NCBI GenBank assembly: GCA_022566895.1
Contig: JADFIA010000018.1
Location: 1-40,860 of the forward strand
Length of the DNA stretch: 40,860 nucleotides
Direction of reading: 5' to 3'
Source: Pseudomonadota bacterium
GTDB taxonomy: Bacteria; Pseudomonadota; Alphaproteobacteria; Sphingomonadales; SMXR01
Position numbers and translations under genes: made by a program. How positions within the stretch are numbered: the first letter of the stretch is position 1; the number at the start of each line of letters is the position of its first letter. This document shows, piece by piece, positions 40,320 to 40,860 of this stretch. A model generated the notes under the pieces. That model was given only the letters and a program-made list of their open reading frames with translations, was not told the origin of the DNA and made no database searches.

Positions 40320-40860
40320 TCAAGCGGTCCAAAAAGCCAAACCAGCCAAATACCGAGCGCCAGGGCCGGTCCGAAAGGCAACGGCGCTTTGTACGCTTTT
40401 CTCGAGCGAAATCTTCCACTGAACAGGGCCTGGATAATCCCGGCCAGCGAAGCGATCAAAATCACACTGGGAAGCCCGTACCAAGCGACCCAGGCGCCGC
40501 CGGCAGCCAGCAGTTTGGCATCACCGCGGCCTAGGCCGTCGTGTCCACGCACCATCCGGAACGCCCCCTCGACCAGGCGGAAGATCATAAATCCGGCCGC
40601 CGCGCCGACCGCATGATCCCAAAAATGAGCCGGGTGCAGGATGAGGCCCGAGAACAGCCCGGCTACAAGTAGCGGCAGCGTGATCCGGTCGGGCAGACAG
40701 AGCCGCCGCGCATCGACCACAGCCAACCACAGCAACATCCAGCCAAGGGCCGATCCCAACAGCGCAACCTGGCCGGCGCCCGCTACAGCGAAGGCGATCG
40801 CGGGAATGCTTACGGCCCCCAGAAGCACGCCGAGCGTCGCCCGACCAAACCGGGTCGCCC
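40301..40860 (-). CDS. gspO: Prepilin peptidase (A24), possibly partial at the window edge
   Basis: This aspartic membrane peptidase trims the leader of the pseudopilins encoded downstream. At least five hydrophobic helices are seen. The two catalytic Asp residues lie in 'LAVVDARRLCLPDRITLPL' and 'GLGRGDAKLLAAGG'. The frame stays open to the right edge, and a GTG at 40828 would give a 175-residue protein without the N-terminal Cys-rich methyltransferase part of full-length GspO. Whether that part exists outside the window cannot be told. First gene of the operon seen here. Confidence 0.88.
   Translation of the reverse strand, partial: ATRFGRATLGVLLGAVSIPAIAFAVAGAGQVALLGSALGWMLLWLAVVDARRLCLPDRITLPLLVAGLFSGLILHPAHFWDHAVGAAAGFMIFRLVEGAFRMVRGHDGLGRGDAKLLAAGGAWVAWYGLPSVILIASLAGIIQALFSGRFRSRKAYKAPLPFGPALALGIWLVWLFGPLEWRGIW

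Noticed and set aside
1-40860. CRISPR array or complete insertion sequence
   Set aside because: No regularly spaced direct repeats and no transposase or integrase gene were seen on either strand.

Overview
The window reads as a GC-rich alphaproteobacterial chromosome, probably Rhodospirillales-like. CtrA and its phosphotransferase ChpT sit tail to tail, the flagellar genes are of the FlbD/FlhF/FlhG alphaproteobacterial type, and short 'GTCCGCTT...AAGCGGAC' palindromes of the kind scattered in such genomes are present. Most ORFs are intact and densely packed. The exception is the first 450 bases, a mosaic of truncated gene pieces.

Layout. 1-450: remnants of a TPR protein, an Old Yellow Enzyme family oxidoreductase and a membrane-protein tail. 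478-2925: a TolB/PD40 beta-propeller protein and an exported helical-repeat protein, flanked by palindromic repeats. 3214-5154: a tRNA with anticodon CAT, a YdeI-like protein and mnmA. 5402-11133: a compact flagellar-type cluster (fliF, fliG, fliN, motA-like, flbD-like, flhF, flhG). 11222-14528: an EamA transporter, ctrA, chpT and cysQ. 14534-17041: dihydroorotase, ygfZ and a 35-residue membrane protein. 17038-21658: two divergent operons, nitrilase/AsnC regulator/cupin against three tandem RraA-fold proteins plus an alpha/beta hydrolase. 21649-25352: nadC, nadA, an MBL-fold hydrolase and a modA-like protein. 25521-27258: a DUF1624 membrane protein and a PilZ protein. 27259-27790: non-coding, with a tRNA 3'-half remnant. 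27791-30133: an exported subtilase. 30257 to the right edge: a type II secretion operon on the minus strand (O-E-F-G-H-I-J-L-M-C-D-K).

The most striking part is the flagellar-type cluster. It keeps rotor and stator parts (MS ring, FliG, FliN, MotA) and the polar-placement pair FlhF/FlhG, but three of its proteins have lost a whole internal block in frame. FliF has no RBM2 domain, the part of the MS ring that holds the export gate. The FlbD homologue joins its receiver-like domain directly to its Fis helix-turn-helix, with no sigma54 AAA+ domain. FlhF lacks about 50 residues between its P loop and G3 region, including the SRP-GTPase insertion box. No fliH or flhA is present, although relatives often carry them in this cluster. 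All reading frames are open and well spaced. This fits either a rotor-like complex without protein export or an early, oddly tidy stage of flagellum loss. The sequence alone cannot decide between them.

The type II secretion operon and the neighbouring exported subtilase may work together: a Sec-exported protease is a typical secretion substrate. The three RraA-fold genes with overlapping starts and stops, divergent from a regulator-containing operon, look like an uncharacterised catabolic module.
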